A stretch of 64,000 nt of DNA from Streptomyces sedi (GTDB taxonomy: Bacteria; Actinomycetota; Actinomycetes; Streptomycetales; Streptomycetaceae), in NCBI RefSeq assembly GCF_006335015.1, contig NZ_VDGT01000004.1, positions 309,831 through 373,830 of the forward strand, given 5' to 3'. The notes under the pieces were generated by a model. The model did no database searches, had not been told where the DNA came from, and saw only the letters and a program-made list of their open reading frames with translations. Both the position numbers and the translations under genes were made by a program. Positions 44,009-53,175 of this stretch are shown in pieces; position 1 is the first letter of the stretch; the number at the start of each line of letters is the position of its first letter.

Positions 44009-44441
44009 CCCGCGCCGGCGCTGGCGACCGTCGCGCGCGGGCGTGGGACCTGGCGTGTGCGCCCCGTTCCGCGACCGGCGCGCGTGCGCGCTCGCTCACC
44101 ACTCCGGGCGCTGCCGCGCGCCGGTGCGCCCGGCGTTTTCACGCCGGGGGTGACCGGAAATGCTGGTCCTGGCAGCGCGGCGCTGCCGTCGCGTGGGGAC
44201 AGCAGGGGGCCCGATGAGGCGGTACGGGAGACGGCCAACGGTGGGTTCTGGGGTGCCCGCTCGGCGCTCCCGGGGCGTGTGGCGGCGGATGACTGGCGGC
44301 GATCGGCCGGACACCGCCTGATCAGCGCATCGGTGCCGGGCGGCCGAGGAAGGGCCGTGCCATGGCGCGGCCGGGCTGCTGGGGCCCGGCCGCGCCGCGG
44401 TCGCGGTCGCGGGGGGTGCGCGCCGCACGCACAGTGGGAGA
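44009..44441. other. Gap before the SpoIIE-type phosphatase gene
   Basis: 433 GC-rich bases with no recognisable gene, RNA or terminator. Open frames here have no coding character. Confidence 0.45.
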
Positions 44442-45551
44442 GTGCGGAGCAAGGGTCCCGGTACTGCGTGGTGGCGGCTCTATCCCGTCTTGCCCGGGGC
44501 GCTGCTGCTGGTCGGCGGCGTGCTGGACTACGTGACGCCGGCGCATGTCACCCTCACCCCCTTCTACGTGGCGGCGCCGATCGCGGCGGCGCCGGTGCTG
44601 TCGTTCGGGGCGACCCTGGCCTACTCGGTGCTGGCGATCCTGCTGGTCGTCTTCGAGTTGGCGCAGATAGCGCCGAACGGCCCGGAGGCGCCGGTGAAGA
44701 TCGGCACCGTGGCACTGATGGGCCTCTTCGCCCTCTTTCTGAACCGAATGCTCGCCCGCCGGGACGCCCGGGTGGCCTCCGCGCGACGTATCGCCGAGAC
44801 CGTGCAGCGCGCCGTGGTGCCGGAACCACCGGAGCGCGTCGGTCCGTTGCGGGTCTCGGCGCGCTACCGGGCCGCCCAGCGGAACGCGCTGATCGGCGGC
44901 GACCTCTACTCGGTGCGCGAGACACCGCACGGCGTGCGGATGCTGGTCGGGGACGTGCGGGGGAAGGGGCTCGGCGCCACGGAGGTGGTGGCGGTGCTGC
45001 TCGGCGCGTTCCGCGAGGCCGCCGAGAGCGAGGTGGAGCTGAGCGCGGTGGCGGCGCGGATGGAGGACACCCTGATCCGCGAGCGCCGCAACCGCCCGGA
45101 CCTGGAGTCCAACGAGGGGTTCACCACCGCCGTCCTCGTCGAACTGTCCGCGGGCCCCCCGCTGCGGCTGCGGCTGATCAACCGGGGCCACCCGCCGCCC
45201 GTGCTGCTGGTCTCCGGCGGTGAGGCGCGCTATCTCACCACCGAGCCGGCGCTCCCGCTCGGCCTGCGGGAGCTGGAGGAGCACCGCGACCTGACGACCG
45301 CGACGGACTTTCCGCCGGGCGCGCACCTGCTGCTGTACACGGACGGGCTGAGCGAGGCCAGGGACGCGGCCGGGGTCTTCTACGACCCGCTGGCGCGTCT
45401 CGGGGAGCGGCGTTTCCCCTCGCCGCACGCGCTGCTGGACTGGCTGCTCGACGACGTGACCGCGCACAGCGGGGGCGGCCTCAAGGACGACCTGGCGCTG
45501 CTGGCCGCCCAGTCCCCCTCCGCCAACGCGCCCCGGGCGCCGACGCCTTGA
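44442..45551 (+). CDS. Membrane PP2C/SpoIIE-family serine phosphatase
   Basis: A 369-residue protein with three to four membrane helices in the first 105 residues (LPGALLLVGGVLDYVTP, FGATLAYSVLAILLVVFELA, IGTVALMGLFALFLNRML). A short signalling helix is followed by a SpoIIE-type PP2C domain: LIGGDLYSV, LVGDVRGKGLGA, LINRGHPPPVLLV, LLLYTDGLSEARDAAG, KDDLALL. The metal-binding Asp residues are all present. Such phosphatases reverse anti-sigma kinase action in partner-switching systems. The GTG at 44442 lacks a well-spaced ribosome-binding site. The partner is not evident. Confidence 0.9.
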   Translation: MRSKGPGTAWWRLYPVLPGALLLVGGVLDYVTPAHVTLTPFYVAAPIAAAPVLSFGATLAYSVLAILLVVFELAQIAPNGPEAPVKIGTVALMGLFALFLNRMLARRDARVASARRIAETVQRAVVPEPPERVGPLRVSARYRAAQRNALIGGDLYSVRETPHGVRMLVGDVRGKGLGATEVVAVLLGAFREAAESEVELSAVAARMEDTLIRERRNRPDLESNEGFTTAVLVELSAGPPLRLRLINRGHPPPVLLVSGGEARYLTTEPALPLGLRELEEHRDLTTATDFPPGAHLLLYTDGLSEARDAAGVFYDPLARLGERRFPSPHALLDWLLDDVTAHSGGGLKDDLALLAAQSPSANAPRAPTP

Positions 45552-45881
45552 CCCCGCCTGCCCGGGGCGTTCAGTGGCAACGGCGCCTCGTGCGCCGCGA
45601 GTTGACCGAGGAGCGGCGTGGCGCCCCGCCCGCCACACGCACCCCTCCGGTGTCACCGAGGGTGTGGGAGAAGTGCCCCTGCGATAACAACTGACACACC
45701 GTCAGGATGCGACTCTGCCCACACTGGTTTGGAATTTTGCCCGTTTTGCAGGAGTTGGTTGGTGATGGTCCCGCCGCCGCCCGTGGGTTTTTCCCGACAG
45801 CACTTGGAATCCAGCGGTCCCGTCTATTAACGTTCGATAACGCAGCGCGGTAGTCACCCCCGCCGCCAGAGGTGGGGCCGC
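45552..45881. other. Leader and promoter region upstream of the riboswitch
   Basis: No gene. It has several AT-rich stretches (around 45725-45760 and 45825-45840) and a CTGAC-N5-GTCAG inverted repeat near 45690. The promoter for the M23 peptidase transcript should lie here; I could not fix it. Confidence 0.45.
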
Positions 45882-46034
45882 GTCGCAATCGCCGAATCCG
45901 GCGTGTGCGCCACCAACGCACCGAAGGAACCGGGGAACCACCACTTGGGGTGAATCGGACGGCCGGGGGGAGACCGCCAGCCGCTCGTAGGAGACCTTCC
46001 TGCTCCGAACCCGTCAGCTAACCCGGTAGGTGAG
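45882..46034 (+). promoter_or_regulatory. Cyclic di-AMP (ydaO/yuaA-type) riboswitch
   Basis: Conserved blocks of the ydaO RNA are present in order: GCCGAATCCGGC at the start, CCGGGGAACCACC (about 45930-45942), GGGGTGAATCGG (about 45947-45958), and CCGAACCCGTCAGCTAACCC (46005-46024). This matches the c-di-AMP aptamer, which in Streptomyces commonly precedes cell-wall hydrolase genes. Ligand binding is expected to switch the downstream M23 peptidase gene off. Confidence 0.93.
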
Positions 46035-46058
46035 AGGGAAGGAAAGGAGAACGCCCCT

Positions 46059-47153
46059 GTGGCGTCGAACCGGCACGCCTCCGTGGACTCCCTGGACGCC
46101 CCGCCACGGGAGCGCACCACCACCCCGGAGGACGGATACGGCACCTATGCCGCCTCCTACGGGACCCACCCCACTTACTACGGCCCCCGGGTCACCGAGG
46201 ACGAGCCCCGCCCCGAGTGGAACCCGGGCGAGGAGACCCTCCGCCCGGTCCGCGGCCGGCACCGTGTAGCCCGCCAGCGCGGCGGCACCATCGCCCGCAG
46301 CCGCGCCGTGCTCGGCGTGGGCGTCATCGCCGCCGTCGGCGCCGGTGGCATGGCCACCGCCAACGAGGAGGGCGCCGGCTCGGTCCCCGGGATGGGCGGC
46401 GCCGCCGACCACGTCGCCGAACTGCCCCTGCTGGGCGCGCTCGTCTCCGGTGGCGAGGACGCGGCGACCACTTCCGTCTTCACCACGGCCGGCCTCACCG
46501 AGAACGAGGTCGCCGAGGGGCGCGCCGACGCCGGCGAGGCGCTGCGGGCGCGCATCCTCCAGCAGGCCGACCAGCAGGAGGCCAGCGCCGAGACCCAGGC
46601 GCGTTCCGAGGCCCAGACCCAGGCGCGGACCGCCGCCGCCGAGCGGGCGGCGGAGCAGGCCGAGGCCGAGCGGGTCGCCGAGGAGGAGCGGCAGCGCGCC
46701 GAGGAGGAGGAACGGCAGCGGCAGGAGGAGGAGCGGCGCCTGGCCGAGCTGCGCGCCAGCTACTCCGTGCCGGTCAGCGGCTACCGCCTCACCTCCGGCT
46801 TCGGCGAGAGCGGCTCCATGTGGCAGTCGACCCACACGGGCACCGACTTCGCCGCCTCCACCGGCACCCCGGTGAAGAACGTGCACACCGGCACGGTCAA
46901 GGAGGCCGCCTGGGCGGGCTCCTACGGTTACCGCATCATCGTCGAGCAGGAGGACGGCAACGAGGTCTGGTACTGCCACCTCTCCTCGATGAGCGTCTCG
47001 GCCGGCGCCGAGGTCACCACCGGTGACGTCATCGGCCGGGTCGGCTCCACGGGCAACTCCTCCGGTCCCCACCTCCACATGGAGGTGCGCCCCTCGGGCG
47101 GCGACGCGATCGACCCGCTGAGCTGGCTCCGGGGCAAGGGCCTGTCCGTCTGA
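46059..47153 (+). CDS. M23-family peptidoglycan endopeptidase, membrane-anchored
   Basis: A 364-residue cell-wall hydrolase. A 70-residue cytoplasmic N-terminus precedes one helix (SRAVLGVGVIAAVGAGGMATA, about 81-101). An Ala/Glu/Arg coiled coil (about 165-235) precedes the LytM domain: zinc ligands His259 and Asp263 (HTGTD), catalytic His307 (CHLSS) and His338/His340 (GPHLHMEV). The GTG at 46059 follows GGAAAGGAG. It sits directly behind a c-di-AMP riboswitch, so its expression should follow osmotic and cell-wall state. Confidence 0.95.
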   Translation: MASNRHASVDSLDAPPRERTTTPEDGYGTYAASYGTHPTYYGPRVTEDEPRPEWNPGEETLRPVRGRHRVARQRGGTIARSRAVLGVGVIAAVGAGGMATANEEGAGSVPGMGGAADHVAELPLLGALVSGGEDAATTSVFTTAGLTENEVAEGRADAGEALRARILQQADQQEASAETQARSEAQTQARTAAAERAAEQAEAERVAEEERQRAEEEERQRQEEERRLAELRASYSVPVSGYRLTSGFGESGSMWQSTHTGTDFAASTGTPVKNVHTGTVKEAAWAGSYGYRIIVEQEDGNEVWYCHLSSMSVSAGAEVTTGDVIGRVGSTGNSSGPHLHMEVRPSGGDAIDPLSWLRGKGLSV

Positions 47154-47162
47154 CGGGCCCCC

Positions 47163-47216
47163 ACCGACGGCCGGCGGCTCTGGCGGCGCCCCCCGACGCC
47201 AGGGCCGTCGGTCTTT
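47163..47216 (+). terminator. Terminator of the M23 peptidase gene
   Basis: ACCGACGGCC pairs with GGCCGTCGGT, enclosing an inner TGGCG/CGCCA stem, followed by CTTTCC. It lies 10 bases past the stop. Confidence 0.8.
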
Positions 47217-47271
47217 CCCGTGCCCTCTCAAGTCCTCCCGTGTCGCCGAAGACGCGTGAGAGGCTCACGGC

Positions 47272-48213
47272 ATGACGGCTACGACACGCGCCGTGGGCGC
47301 GCTTCAGGTCTCCCCGCTCTGCCTCGGAGGCAACGTCTTCGGCTGGACCGCCGACGAGGCCCAGTCGTTCGCGGTCCTCGACGCGTACGTGGAAGGCGGC
47401 GGCAACCTCGTCGACACCGCCGACAGCTACAGCTCCTGGGCGCCGGGCAACCCCGGCGGGGTCTCGGAGACCGTCATCGGCCGCTGGCTGGCCCGCCGCG
47501 GCCGGCGGGACGACGTGCGGCTGGCGACGAAGGTCGGGGCGCACCCCGACTTCCGCGGGCTCTCCCCGGAGAACATCCACCGCGCCGCCGACGCCTCCCT
47601 CACCCGCCTCGGCGTCGACCACATCGACCTGTACTACACGCACTTCGACGACGAGTCGGTCCCCGTCGAGGAGATCATCACCGCCCTCGACGAGCTGGTG
47701 ACCGCCGGCAAGGTCAGGGAGATCGCCGTCTCCAACATCTCGACCGAACGCCTCGTCGCCTCCCTGGAGTTCTCCCGCGACGCGGGCAAGGCCCGGTACG
47801 TCGCGATCCAGCCGCACTACAACCTGGTCTCCCGCGACACCTACGAGGGCGAGCGGCAGGCGATCGCCGCCGAGTGGGGGCTGGCCGCGCTGCCCTACTG
47901 GTCGCTGGCCGCCGGCTTTCTCACCGGCAAGTACCGGCCGGGCGTCGAGGTCGCCAGCGAACGCGCTGGCGGCGCGGCCCAGCACCTGGAGACCGAGCGG
48001 GGGCCGCGGGTGCTCGCGGCGCTGGACGAGATCGCGGCGGCTCGTGGCGTCGCGCCCGCGACCGTCGCCCTGGCCTGGCTGCGGGCGCGGCCGACGGTCG
48101 CCGCGCCGATCGCCAGCGCGCGATCCCTGGAGCAGCTGGGGCCGCTGCTGACCGTCAACGAGCTGACCCTCACCGACGCGGAGGCCGAACGCCTCACCCG
48201 CGCGAGCGACTGA
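47272..48213 (+). CDS. Aldo/keto reductase
   Basis: A 313-residue TIM-barrel oxidoreductase similar to YajO/Tas-like members. Catalytic stretches are LVDTADSYSSWAPGNPGGVSE, VRLATKVG and IDLYYTHFDDES. It ends with the NADPH-binding APIASARSLEQLGPLLTV. The ATG at 47272 is the natural start (TATTRAVGALQVSPLCLGGNVF). It stands alone after the M23 terminator. The substrate is unknown. Confidence 0.92.
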   Translation: MTATTRAVGALQVSPLCLGGNVFGWTADEAQSFAVLDAYVEGGGNLVDTADSYSSWAPGNPGGVSETVIGRWLARRGRRDDVRLATKVGAHPDFRGLSPENIHRAADASLTRLGVDHIDLYYTHFDDESVPVEEIITALDELVTAGKVREIAVSNISTERLVASLEFSRDAGKARYVAIQPHYNLVSRDTYEGERQAIAAEWGLAALPYWSLAAGFLTGKYRPGVEVASERAGGAAQHLETERGPRVLAALDEIAAARGVAPATVALAWLRARPTVAAPIASARSLEQLGPLLTVNELTLTDAEAERLTRASD

Positions 48214-48365
48214 CCCCAGCCGGCCGCACCGGTCCCCGCCCCGCCGGGGCGGCCCGGTGGCCGGTCGTCGTCCGTGGGCCGCATCGGAGGCGATTTCGCC
48301 AACGTTCACCTTCCCGGCACCCGGGAGCAACGCGTTCGGGGGGAGTGGGCGGGAAGGTCGCGGGC

Positions 48366-49394
48366 ATGAAGGCCATCAGAAGGTCGAGGGACACCGGAAG
48401 GCCGCTGGGCGCGCACCGGACGGGCGGCACCTGGCCGGGCAGCGTCGCGCGGGCGGAGGACCTCTTCGCCGGCTGCGTCCGGGAGTGCGCCGGGTACCTC
48501 AGCCGAGGCGTCCTGGGCGAGGCGGCCCCGGAGACCGGCCGGCTGGTCGCCGCCATCGGTGAGCTGGTGCGCGAACGGGCCGAGGTCGTGCCGTGCCCCG
48601 ACCGTTCCTTCGCGGCGCTGCTGCGCGCCGGCGAGGCCGCGATACCCGCGGGACAGGTGCGCCTGGCGCGCCGCCTCGCGGACGCGGCCGTCGCGCTGCG
48701 CACCCGCTCCGGCGACGCCTGGCTGCTGCGCGGGCGCGCGCTCTCCGCCGACGGGCGCCTCGGCGAGGCCAGCGACGCCTACCGCCGCCACCGCGCCCTG
48801 GCCGAGACGGACGTCTCGGCGCAGGCGCCGCTGGCGCTGGCCCCCGAGCCGATGACGGTCGACGGGCTGCGCGAGTGGCTGGCCGGGCGCCGCGTCTGCG
48901 TGGTGGGCGGCGGCGAGGCCGTCGCCGCCAGCGGGCTCGGCTCCCGGATCGACGGCTACGACCTGGTGATGCGGCTCGACTCGCAGGTGCCGCACCCGCC
49001 GGGCACCGGCGAACGCACCGACCTGCACGCCGTCTCCCACGCCAGCGTCGGCCCTGGCTGGCGGCGCCGTGCCGAGGTGCGGCTGGTCTTCGGCGAACGC
49101 CCCGAGCAGTGGGCCGAGGCGGTCAGCCTGCGGCTGGTCCCCGGCGCGCAGAGCTACCTCGGCGACCGTTCGCTCAGCCACCCGGTGCGCGACCCCGCGC
49201 TGCTCGGCGAACCCCGCTGGGCCACCGACCCCACCACCGGGTTCTCGCTGCTCAGGCTCCTGGACCACCTCGACGTCAACCCGACGATCGACGTCGTCGG
49301 CCTGGCGCTCCCCGGCCAGCTGCGCCCCGAGGAGCACCACTGGCTGCGCACCCGCGCCACCTCCGGCGAGGGCCTGGTCACCAGCCTGCGCTGA
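48366..49394 (+). CDS. GT29 sialyltransferase-like protein with N-terminal helical repeat region
   Basis: A 342-residue soluble protein. Residues 30-155 look like TPR-type helix pairs (RLARRLADAAVALRTRSGDAWLL, then RALSADGRLGEASDAYRR). Residues 175-330 resemble eukaryotic-type sialyltransferases: a motif-L-like RVCVVGGGEAVAASGLGSR followed by IDGYDLVMRLDS, then a motif-S-like DPTTGFSLLRLLDHLD followed by IDVVGL, and a late EEHHW. There is no signal or membrane helix. The ATG at 48366 follows GGGAAGG. CMP-sugar transfer is inferred from motif resemblance only; a hypothetical protein call is the fallback. Confidence 0.6.
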   Translation: MKAIRRSRDTGRPLGAHRTGGTWPGSVARAEDLFAGCVRECAGYLSRGVLGEAAPETGRLVAAIGELVRERAEVVPCPDRSFAALLRAGEAAIPAGQVRLARRLADAAVALRTRSGDAWLLRGRALSADGRLGEASDAYRRHRALAETDVSAQAPLALAPEPMTVDGLREWLAGRRVCVVGGGEAVAASGLGSRIDGYDLVMRLDSQVPHPPGTGERTDLHAVSHASVGPGWRRRAEVRLVFGERPEQWAEAVSLRLVPGAQSYLGDRSLSHPVRDPALLGEPRWATDPTTGFSLLRLLDHLDVNPTIDVVGLALPGQLRPEEHHWLRTRATSGEGLVTSLR

Positions 49395-49432
49395 GCCGCC
49401 GCTCCGCGCCCCGGCCCGCCCGGGGCGCGCGT

Positions 49433-50635
49433 TCAACGCCGGTGCGCCTCCCGCGCGCCGGCGTTCTCGCGCGCCGTGGCCAGGGTGGTGGCGGACGCGA
49501 ACTCCCGCTGTTTCCACAGGGTGTGGAGAAGCGCGCGTTCCCGTTCGGCGAAGTCGCGCGGGACCCGGCCGCGCGTCGCCTCGCCCCGCAGCCCCGCCAA
49601 CTCCGTCGCCGCGCGCTGGTAGTCGCCGAGCGCCCGCGCACCGGCCGCGCCGCGCGCCCGGCGTGCGGCCCTGCGCGCCCTCGCGCGCCCTCCGGGCGAG
49701 CCGAGCGCCGACGGCTCGCCGGGCGCCAGCCAGCCGGCCGCCACATAGTGGTTCAACGTGCGCCGCAGCAGGCGCAGTTCACGCCGTCGCACGGTCACGG
49801 CCACCCAGCAGAGGGCGGCCAGCACGGGGATCATCAGCAGCAGATAGACCGCGCTGAAGCGGAAGAAGCTCAGCGAGGTCGACGCGTTCCACAGCGAGTG
49901 CAGCGCCATCGCCAGGCCGAGCCCCACCAGCGGCAGCGCCAGCCGCCAGCGGCCCAGCCGCGGGCCCAGGACCACCGCCAGCCCGAAGCCGAGCCCGGCC
50001 AGCCCGCTGAAGAGCGGATGCGCGAACGGCGCCAGCAGCATCCGCACCACGAACGTCACCACCGTCGCCGAGTTCCACAGCCCCGACACCCCCAGCCGCT
50101 CGTCCTGGGCGAAGGCGTTGCCCAGATAGAGGATGTTCTCGGTGAACGCGAAGCCGGCGGCGGCACAGCCCGCCACGGCCAGTCCGAACAGCACCCCGTT
50201 GCCGCGTGGCGTCCCGCGCAGCCAGAGCACCAGCAGCGCGCCCGCCTTCGCCGTCTCCTCCACCATCGGCGCGATCACGGTCAGTTCGAGGGTGTCGGGC
50301 TTCGAGGGCGCCAGCCGCGCCGGCTCGCCCGTGAGCCAGGCGACGAGCAGCCCGTTGGCCGTCAGCGCGATCAGCGTCGCCACACACGCGCCCCAGCCGA
50401 ACGCGAACAGCCACGACCGCCACCCCCACGGCGCGACCGTGCGCAGCCAGCGCGCCGCCAACACCACGAACGGCAGCGGCAGCGTCGCCAGGCCGAGCCC
50501 GACCAGGAACCCGCCGGTGCCCGTCTCGTCGTGGATCACCGCGCCGACCAGCAGCGCGCACAGGGACAGCAGGACGCAGACGACCAGAGCGGGAGGCCGG
50601 CGGGCGCCGAGAAGTGGGGGGAGCGAGAGGCGCAC
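49433..50635 (-). CDS. PrsW-family intramembrane metalloprotease
   Basis: A 400-residue protein with about eight membrane helices. PrsW signatures are present: EETAK at 126-130, FTENILY at 164-170, HPLFSGLAGLGFG and HSLWNAST. A soluble C-terminal part of about 110 residues follows. PrsW proteases cut anti-sigma factors in Bacillus (RsiW); the substrate here is unknown. Start GTG at 50635. It converges with the sialyltransferase-like gene and runs in the same direction as trmB, which ends 84 bases upstream of its start. Confidence 0.92.
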   Translation of the reverse strand: MRLSLPPLLGARRPPALVVCVLLSLCALLVGAVIHDETGTGGFLVGLGLATLPLPFVVLAARWLRTVAPWGWRSWLFAFGWGACVATLIALTANGLLVAWLTGEPARLAPSKPDTLELTVIAPMVEETAKAGALLVLWLRGTPRGNGVLFGLAVAGCAAAGFAFTENILYLGNAFAQDERLGVSGLWNSATVVTFVVRMLLAPFAHPLFSGLAGLGFGLAVVLGPRLGRWRLALPLVGLGLAMALHSLWNASTSLSFFRFSAVYLLLMIPVLAALCWVAVTVRRRELRLLRRTLNHYVAAGWLAPGEPSALGSPGGRARARRAARRARGAAGARALGDYQRAATELAGLRGEATRGRVPRDFAERERALLHTLWKQREFASATTLATARENAGAREAHRR

Positions 50636-50718
50636 CCCACGACCCTACGGCCTGTCGCCGGCCCGACGCAGTCCCGAAGTCGTGAACCGGCCCGCTGGGC
50701 ACGGCTCCCCGCCGTCGC

Positions 50719-51510
50719 TCAGGGCAGCCGGCGGAAGAGGAGGTCGCGGACGCGGTGGCCCTTGGCCAGGCCCTGCCGCTCGAAGCGGGTGAGCGGGCGG
50801 TGCGCCGGCCGGGGGGCGAAGCCGCCGTCGGGGGCGGTGTTGGCCAGCCCCTCGTGGCCGTTCAGCACCTCCAGCATCCACTCCGCGTAGGGCTCCCAGT
50901 CCGTCGCGCAGTGGAACGTCGCCCCGGGCGCCAGCCGTTCGGCGGCCAGCTCGACGAACGCCGGCTGGATCAGCCGCCGCTTGTGGTGCCGCGTCTTCGG
51001 CCAGGGGTCGGGGAAGAAGACCCGCAGCCCGGCCAGCGAACGGGCCGGCAGCATGTCGCGGAGCAGCAGGATCGCGTCCCCGTTGGCGACCCGCACGTTG
51101 TCGAGCCCGGCCTGGTCGGCGAGGCGCAGCAGATTGCCCTGGCCGGGGGTGTGCACGTCGGCGGCGAGCACCCCGGTCGCGGGGTCGGCGGCTGCCATCT
51201 CCGCCGTCGCCTCTCCCATGCCGAAGCCGATCTCCAGCACCACGGGCCGCCCGTCGAAGAGCGCGCCCGGGTCGAGAGGGGTGCGGCCGTCGATCTCCAC
51301 CCCCCATCGCGGCCACAGCCGCAGCAGCGCCTGCCGCTGCGCGTGGGTGACCCGGCTGCGCCGGGGCTGGAAGCTGCGGATCGCCCGCTCGGTCGGCCCG
51401 CCCTCGGTCGGGTCGGCGGCGGGGCCGACGCCGGGCGGGAACATGCGGGGTCGCGCGTCGGCGGAGACGGCGGACGGCGCGCTGGAGGGATCGGACAGTG
51501 AATCGGACAC
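50719..51510 (-). CDS. trmB: tRNA (guanine-N7-)-methyltransferase
   Basis: SAM-dependent enzyme that forms m7G46 in tRNA. The 263 residues include the SAM loop VVLEIGFGMGEATAEMA, the family signature GLRVFFPDPWPKTRHHKRRL and C-terminal TRFERQGLAKGHRVRDLLF. A 40-residue disordered N-terminus is common in actinobacteria. The GTG at 51510 follows GAGGG. Confidence 0.96.
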   Translation of the reverse strand: MSDSLSDPSSAPSAVSADARPRMFPPGVGPAADPTEGGPTERAIRSFQPRRSRVTHAQRQALLRLWPRWGVEIDGRTPLDPGALFDGRPVVLEIGFGMGEATAEMAAADPATGVLAADVHTPGQGNLLRLADQAGLDNVRVANGDAILLLRDMLPARSLAGLRVFFPDPWPKTRHHKRRLIQPAFVELAAERLAPGATFHCATDWEPYAEWMLEVLNGHEGLANTAPDGGFAPRPAHRPLTRFERQGLAKGHRVRDLLFRRLP

Positions 51511-51677
51511 AGTGCCCTCGATGGTACGGCGCGCCGGAACCGCGCGGGCGGGGAGGAACGTCGGACCCAGAAGGCGGGCGTCGAACCAGCCACGACGCTC
51601 CCGCGCGACCCGGCGCGTTGGCGCGCGTGGGGGCGCGTGGAGACGCCGACGACACCTACGCGACGGGGGGAGCCGCG

Positions 51678-53114
51678 GTGGCGGAGGGCGAGGACCGCAT
51701 AGGAGTGGTGGCCGCGGTCGGAGTGGTGCTGTTGGCGCTGCTCACCGTCTCGGTGGTGGTGCTGACCAGGGAGGACGGCGACCCCGCCGAGGCCGGGGAG
51801 ACGGAGGCCCCGCCGGACCGGCGGCCGACGCCCCCCGAGGAGCTGGCGCAACTCTGGGCGGCGCCCGCGGTGTTGGCGCCGGTGACCGGGGCGGGCGCCG
51901 ACGTGATCCGGGTCTGGCCACACGACGGGACGGTGACGGTCGTGACGGCCGGCGCGGTGCGCGGCTACCGGACCGTCGACGGCCGCGAGACCTGGGACGC
52001 CGACGCGCCCCCCGGCGCCGGCGCCCCGTGCGCCGCCGCGCCCCGCGCCAACGCCGCGGGCGAGGGCGCCGTGCTCTACGAGGACGCGGACGGCGGCTGC
52101 TCGGTGCTGGCCCTGGTGGACGGCGAACGGGGAGAGCTGCGCTGGTGGCGCCAGTTGGCCGCCGGCGACGAGCCGGTCGGGGCGGCCGGCGTGACCGTGG
52201 CCGTCGGACGGGAGACGGTCTCCGTCGGGCTGTCGGGGGACGGCGCGCCCCAGGCGTTCCACCGGTTGGCCGTCGCGGACGGCGCGACCTCGCCGCTGCC
52301 CAGGCCGCCCGAGCGGGCCGAGGCGGAGTGCCGGCCCGAGCTGCGGCAGCCCGTGACCGTGCGGCAGCGCGGCAACCGGCTGCTGGTGCTCAGCCAGTGC
52401 CGGGGCGCGCCGGGCACCCGGGAGCTGAGCGTGCACGACGCCGACTCCGGCGCCTGGGAGTGGAGCCACGAGACGGCGCCGGGCGCCGAGCTGGACCTGC
52501 GCGAGGTGGTGGCGGGCGACCCGGTGGTGCTGGTCGAGGGGCGGGGCGCGGAGGCGGGGTTGGTCGCCTACGGCGAGACCGGCCAGGAGCTGTGGCGCCT
52601 CCCGTTGGGCTCGACCGGCGAGGAGACGGCCGACGAGGAGACGGCTGACGAGCGGCCCCAGGACGGGAACGGGAACGGGGGCGGAGGCGGGGAGCGGGAG
52701 CCGACCCCCGGGCCGCTGCCGGGGGCGCACTCCGTCGTGGCGGGGGAGGTGCTGGTCACCCGCTACCAGCCGGCGCCGGACGCCGAGGTGCCGGCGGACA
52801 TCTGGCTGTTGGCCGGCTACGAACTGGCCACGGGCGAGCGCCGCTGGACCGTCGAACTCGCCGCCGACACCCAGCCGCTGGGCCTGAACGAGGTGGGCGA
52901 GCCGCTGCTCGCCGAGCCGACCGAGGGGGACCGGCTGCGCGTGCGGACGCTGGACCCCGCCACCGGCGAGATCTCGACGGACGGCTCGGTCGCGCTCTCG
53001 CCGGACCGCGCCTACGACCACCAGTTCGCCGCGTTCGACGAGAACCAGCTCTACCTGCTCACGGCCATGGCCGCCCCGACCCCGAAGCTACGCCTCCACG
53101 CCTACGAACGGTGA
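51678..53114 (+). CDS. Membrane-anchored PQQ-type beta-propeller protein
   Basis: A 478-residue protein with one N-terminal helix (RIGVVAAVGVVLLALLTVSVVVL) and an outside domain of PQQ-like blades: AVRGYRTVDGRETWDAD, LVDGERGELRWWRQLA, VHDADSGAWEWSHE, AYGETGQELWRLPL, ELATGERRWTVELA. An acidic/Gly insert (TADEETADERPQDGNGNGG) interrupts the propeller. The GTG at 51678 follows GGGGGGAG; the frame is open further upstream but without a site. Such proteins often act as scaffolds in the envelope; no specific role is visible. Confidence 0.85.
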   Translation: MAEGEDRIGVVAAVGVVLLALLTVSVVVLTREDGDPAEAGETEAPPDRRPTPPEELAQLWAAPAVLAPVTGAGADVIRVWPHDGTVTVVTAGAVRGYRTVDGRETWDADAPPGAGAPCAAAPRANAAGEGAVLYEDADGGCSVLALVDGERGELRWWRQLAAGDEPVGAAGVTVAVGRETVSVGLSGDGAPQAFHRLAVADGATSPLPRPPERAEAECRPELRQPVTVRQRGNRLLVLSQCRGAPGTRELSVHDADSGAWEWSHETAPGAELDLREVVAGDPVVLVEGRGAEAGLVAYGETGQELWRLPLGSTGEETADEETADERPQDGNGNGGGGGEREPTPGPLPGAHSVVAGEVLVTRYQPAPDAEVPADIWLLAGYELATGERRWTVELAADTQPLGLNEVGEPLLAEPTEGDRLRVRTLDPATGEISTDGSVALSPDRAYDHQFAAFDENQLYLLTAMAAPTPKLRLHAYER

Positions 53115-53175
53115 CCGTTCACCGCCCTCCGGGGCCCCGGAGGGCCACCGGTCTGTGCCGGTGTCATGTGCCCGG

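Noticed and set aside
44057..45223. 388-residue plus-strand frame overlapping the SpoIIE-type phosphatase gene
   Set aside because: It is a shadow of the phosphatase frame; the translation is Arg/Gly-rich with no motifs.
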